Origin: Mesorhizobium sp. AR02
GTDB lineage: Bacteria; Pseudomonadota; Alphaproteobacteria; Rhizobiales; Rhizobiaceae
NCBI RefSeq assembly: GCF_024746835.1
Contig: NZ_CP080531.1
Coordinates: 5,228,001 to 5,292,000, forward strand
Direction of reading: 5' to 3'
DNA: 64,000 nt
This document shows positions 61,762 through 64,000 of this stretch, one piece after another. The notes beneath the pieces are model-generated. The model saw only the letters and a list, made by a program, of their open reading frames with translations, did not search any database and had not been told where the DNA came from. How positions within the stretch are numbered: the first letter of the stretch is position 1; each line of letters opens with the position of its first letter. The position numbers and the translations under genes were made by a program.

Positions 61762-62736
61762 TCACCCCTTCTGCCTGGTCAACCGCTCCAGCGCATCCAC
61801 GATCAGGTCACAGAACTTGCGATGGTCGAGCTTCATCGCCACGGTGTGGCGGAAGTCGGTCTGCTCGCTCGCGGTGCCGCCGAAATGGTGCATGCCGCCC
61901 ATCTCTGCGAAATTGCAGACCGTCATGCCCTTGGTCCAGCGGCCGGCAATTTCGACGCGGATATCGGCCTTCTCGGTGGTGAAGACGCTTCCGTCGATCA
62001 TGGCCGCGACGCAGCAGGCGTCATGGATGGCAGGATACTCGATCTGCAGCAGGCCGCCATGCGTGGTCGCTATGAACTCCCAGATATCGAGGATGAACTT
62101 GGCCATCGGGCCGCCGACGGCGCGCACCCTGTCCTGTAGCTCCGGGGTGGCCAGCGCCTGGTGGGTGAGGTCGAGACCCACCATGGTGACGTCCCAATTC
62201 GCCCGGAACACCACGTCGGCGGCCTCCGGGTCGGCATAGACGTTGAACTCCGCCGCGGGCGTGATGTTGCCCCGCGTAAAACTTCCGCCCATGGCGACGA
62301 CCCGCTTCACCCGCTCGACGATGCATGGCTCCTTGCGCATGGCGAGGGCGATGTTGGTGTAGGGACCGACCGGAACCAGCGTGATCGTCTTCGGCTCATG
62401 CGCCATGACGGTGTCGATGATGAAATCGACGGCATGCCGCTTGTCGAGCTCGAACGAGGCGGGCGGCAGCACGGGGCCGTCGAGCCCGGTATCGCCGTGG
62501 ATCTCGACGGCCAGCACCTGATCGATGATGAGCGGGCCGGGAGAGCCCTTCGCCACTGGCACCTTGATGCCATAGGCAGTGCATACGGAAAGCGCATTGC
62601 GCGTGGTGTTCTCGACATTGTGGTTGCCCGAAACCGTGGTGATGCCGAGGAGGTCGATCTTCGGGTTGCCTGCCGCCAGCAGGATGGCGATCGCGTCGTC
62701 GTGTCCTGGGTCGCAGTCCAGGATGATCTTTTCCAT
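61762..62736 (-). CDS. Ribonucleoside hydrolase (IunH/Rih type)
   Basis: The 324-residue protein is an inosine-uridine-preferring-type nucleoside hydrolase. MEKIILDCDPGHDDAIAI has the Ca-binding Asp cluster (Asp8, Asp13, Asp14 region), TLVPVGPYTNIALA and the PAAEFNVYADPEAADVV block bind the ribose, and IHDACCVAAMI carries the late Asp-His pair. It cleaves nucleosides to base and ribose in salvage. AGGGAGGTGCCCACC precedes the ATG. No transport genes are adjacent. It is convergent with the IS630 element. Confidence 0.9.
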   Translation of the reverse strand: MEKIILDCDPGHDDAIAILLAAGNPKIDLLGITTVSGNHNVENTTRNALSVCTAYGIKVPVAKGSPGPLIIDQVLAVEIHGDTGLDGPVLPPASFELDKRHAVDFIIDTVMAHEPKTITLVPVGPYTNIALAMRKEPCIVERVKRVVAMGGSFTRGNITPAAEFNVYADPEAADVVFRANWDVTMVGLDLTHQALATPELQDRVRAVGGPMAKFILDIWEFIATTHGGLLQIEYPAIHDACCVAAMIDGSVFTTEKADIRVEIAGRWTKGMTVCNFAEMGGMHHFGGTASEQTDFRHTVAMKLDHRKFCDLIVDALERLTRQKG

Positions 62737-63154
62737 GGTGGGCACCTCCCTTGTCGGCCGAACCTGTGGGCACAAGAGGCTGGCGCGCCCGAGCCGTCAA
62801 GGTTTTGGTGCTCGGCCGATCCAGGCCGCACCGCTGCCGGCGTAAGTCTGGTCGCGCGCCCGCCGGAGCATGCTCAGCGCCGCTGATTGGAACAGAGCCG
62901 TCTTACGGGCACTGGGCAGCGGAAAAGTTTCGTTCGTTCGAATGACAACAAGCAGGGAAATAGAAGATAGCGTCTGGGTGACGCGGCATCCGGCGCCGTG
63001 GCTCAAATAAAGTGGAGAATACGATCGCGGTGAGGGTCGCGCCAGGTGAGGTCAAGTGATGAATCATTTGCAAGGTACCACGTCAAAATATCCACGCTGT
63101 GACTTCACCTTTACTAAACGACGGCCTTTGATTTTACTTCACGGGATACGTGGC
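62737..63154 (+). other. Intergenic region between divergent genes
   Basis: This lies between the leftward nucleoside hydrolase and the rightward coiled-coil gene. No gene-like frame is seen. AT content rises toward the right end (about 63,060-63,130), likely the promoter of the coiled-coil gene; no clear operator palindrome was found. Confidence 0.4.
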
Positions 63155-64000
63155 ATGGGGTGGAACGCCGTGCTATCCCTCATTTCTTCAATCCTCATGT
63201 TGCTGTTGGCGTCTCCGGCAAACAGTCAGCTGGCACCCGATGCGTCCGCGACTGCCGCAGTCAACGGCCGTTCGCCGGTCGCGGTTTCGGACCCCACGGA
63301 TATCGCGAAAGAAGCGGGCAAGGTGCAACCCGGCGCGGTCGGAACCGACATATTCAATCTGACGCTCAGTGAAGCACAGGCCCTCAAGGGCGCGCAAACG
63401 TTGCCCGGCGAGGATGAGCAGGCCTTGCGCCGCGAATTGGCCGCGGCACGGGCTGAACTGGCCAGGCAAGCGCAGGCCCTGAAAGAGCAGCAGCAAACAG
63501 ACGAAACGCTCACGCTCAATCTGGAGACGGCGCAGCGTGCCATCGAAAATTTCAGGGCGGAAGCCAGTCTCTGGGACAGCAAGAAAGGCGCGATGCCTGA
63601 AGCGCACCCCTCCACGGATGCCTCTCAGGCTGCTGCGAACCAGGCGCTTGATGAGGAGCGCCATAAGGGTGAGCTCCTGGGACAAGAACTCGCCACGGCT
63701 CGTCAAACGATCGATGCTCTCAAGACAGGCGCAAATCTGGCCGTAGCGGAGCAGGCCAAGGGCGTGAAGGACCGGCAAGTGGCCGACGCCGCTGCGAACC
63801 AGGCGCTTGATGAGGAGCGCCATAAGGGTGAGCTCCTGGAACAAGAACTCGCCACCGCTCGTCAAACGATCGATGCTCTCAAGACAGGCGCAAGTATGGC
63901 CGCGATGGAGCAGGCCAAGGCCGTGAAGGACCGGCAAGCGGCCGACGCCGCTGCAACGCAGGCGCTTGATGACGAACGCCATAAGGTTGAGCTCCTGGAA
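63155..64000 (+). CDS. Exported coiled-coil protein with 53-residue tandem repeats, N-terminal part
   Basis: The gene runs off the right edge; 282 residues are visible. A signal-like start (MGWNAVLSLISSILMLLLASPANS) is followed by a short spacer and then coiled coil from about residue 88 (EDEQALRRELAAARAELARQ). From 63,632 a 159-bp unit repeats exactly in phase. Each unit encodes AANQALDEERHKGELLEQEL, then ATARQTIDALKTGA and EQAKxVKDRQ; two full units and the start of a third are seen. It should form a long periplasmic or surface rod. What lies after the repeats is unknown. Confidence 0.78.
   Translation, partial: MGWNAVLSLISSILMLLLASPANSQLAPDASATAAVNGRSPVAVSDPTDIAKEAGKVQPGAVGTDIFNLTLSEAQALKGAQTLPGEDEQALRRELAAARAELARQAQALKEQQQTDETLTLNLETAQRAIENFRAEASLWDSKKGAMPEAHPSTDASQAAANQALDEERHKGELLGQELATARQTIDALKTGANLAVAEQAKGVKDRQVADAAANQALDEERHKGELLEQELATARQTIDALKTGASMAAMEQAKAVKDRQAADAAATQALDDERHKVELLE
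63632..64000. repeat. 159-bp in-frame tandem repeats
   Basis: Units begin at 63,632, 63,791 and 63,950, exactly 159 bp apart, with over 90% identity between the first two. They continue past the window edge. The opposite strand is open through them only because of the repeat composition. Confidence 0.9.

Noticed and set aside
63188..63982. Long minus-strand open frame of 264 codons with repeats at the right edge
   Set aside because: It is the shadow of the plus-strand coiled-coil gene; its repeats are the complement of the 159-bp units, and it has no ribosome site or family match.

Overview
The window is high-GC, densely coded chromosomal DNA from an alphaproteobacterium, most likely a rhizobium of the Mesorhizobium type. 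This rests on the regulator and transport families, the small exported Lys/His-rich proteins, the rhizobial GC-rich palindromic repeats and the IS content; it is an inference from gene style, not a database match. No rRNA, tRNA or CRISPR array was seen.

1-16 kb: the end of an exonuclease III gene; a three-gene minus-strand operon with a large patatin-like phospholipase interrupted by membrane helices; an SdrD-B-like cell-surface protein; a 35-residue orphan peptide with a perfect lasso-peptide leader motif but no ring-forming acid; a membrane-anchored WD40 propeller; a frameshifted isochorismatase-type hydrolase; a cytosine-deaminase-like amidohydrolase with a decayed partial copy downstream; and small exported or membrane proteins. 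16-32 kb: metabolic and stress genes (GSTs, SDRs, cupins, a carboxymuconolactone decarboxylase operon) with their LysR, MarR and Rrf2 regulators. Several operators can be read directly, including one 19-bp site shared by the rrf2-type gene and the peroxidase-like operon.

32-45 kb: an ABC-F ATPase gene is followed by a low-GC gene for a HEPN-type (RNxxxH) protein and then a second copy of the ABC-F 3' end, as if a small defence-like cargo had entered there. Next come a GTPase-less EF-G fragment, a GST, an FAD monooxygenase, a PlsY-like acyltransferase, a wHTH-TPR regulator and an alpha/beta hydrolase. 45-52 kb: a GlxA-type AraC regulator, a complete polyamine-type ABC importer operon (two permeases, Tat-exported binding protein, ATPase) and htpG.

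52-64 kb is the mobile, accessory part. It holds an ISAs1-family element with 10-bp target duplications, an IS4-family element with ~46-bp inverted repeats, small orphan genes flanked by a ~205-bp direct duplication, and then a retron. The retron has a 145-nt msr-msd RNA bounded by perfect 13-bp a1/a2 repeats and a reverse transcriptase fused to a TOPRIM domain. An IS630 element sits exactly in the RT stop codon and rebuilds it. A nucleoside hydrolase and the start of a coiled-coil protein with 53-residue tandem repeats close the window.

Three otherwise good genes carry one-base deletions, each at what would be a two-base run (near 9,186, 20,460 and 25,745). Either this strain has fresh pseudogenes or the assembly has indel errors.
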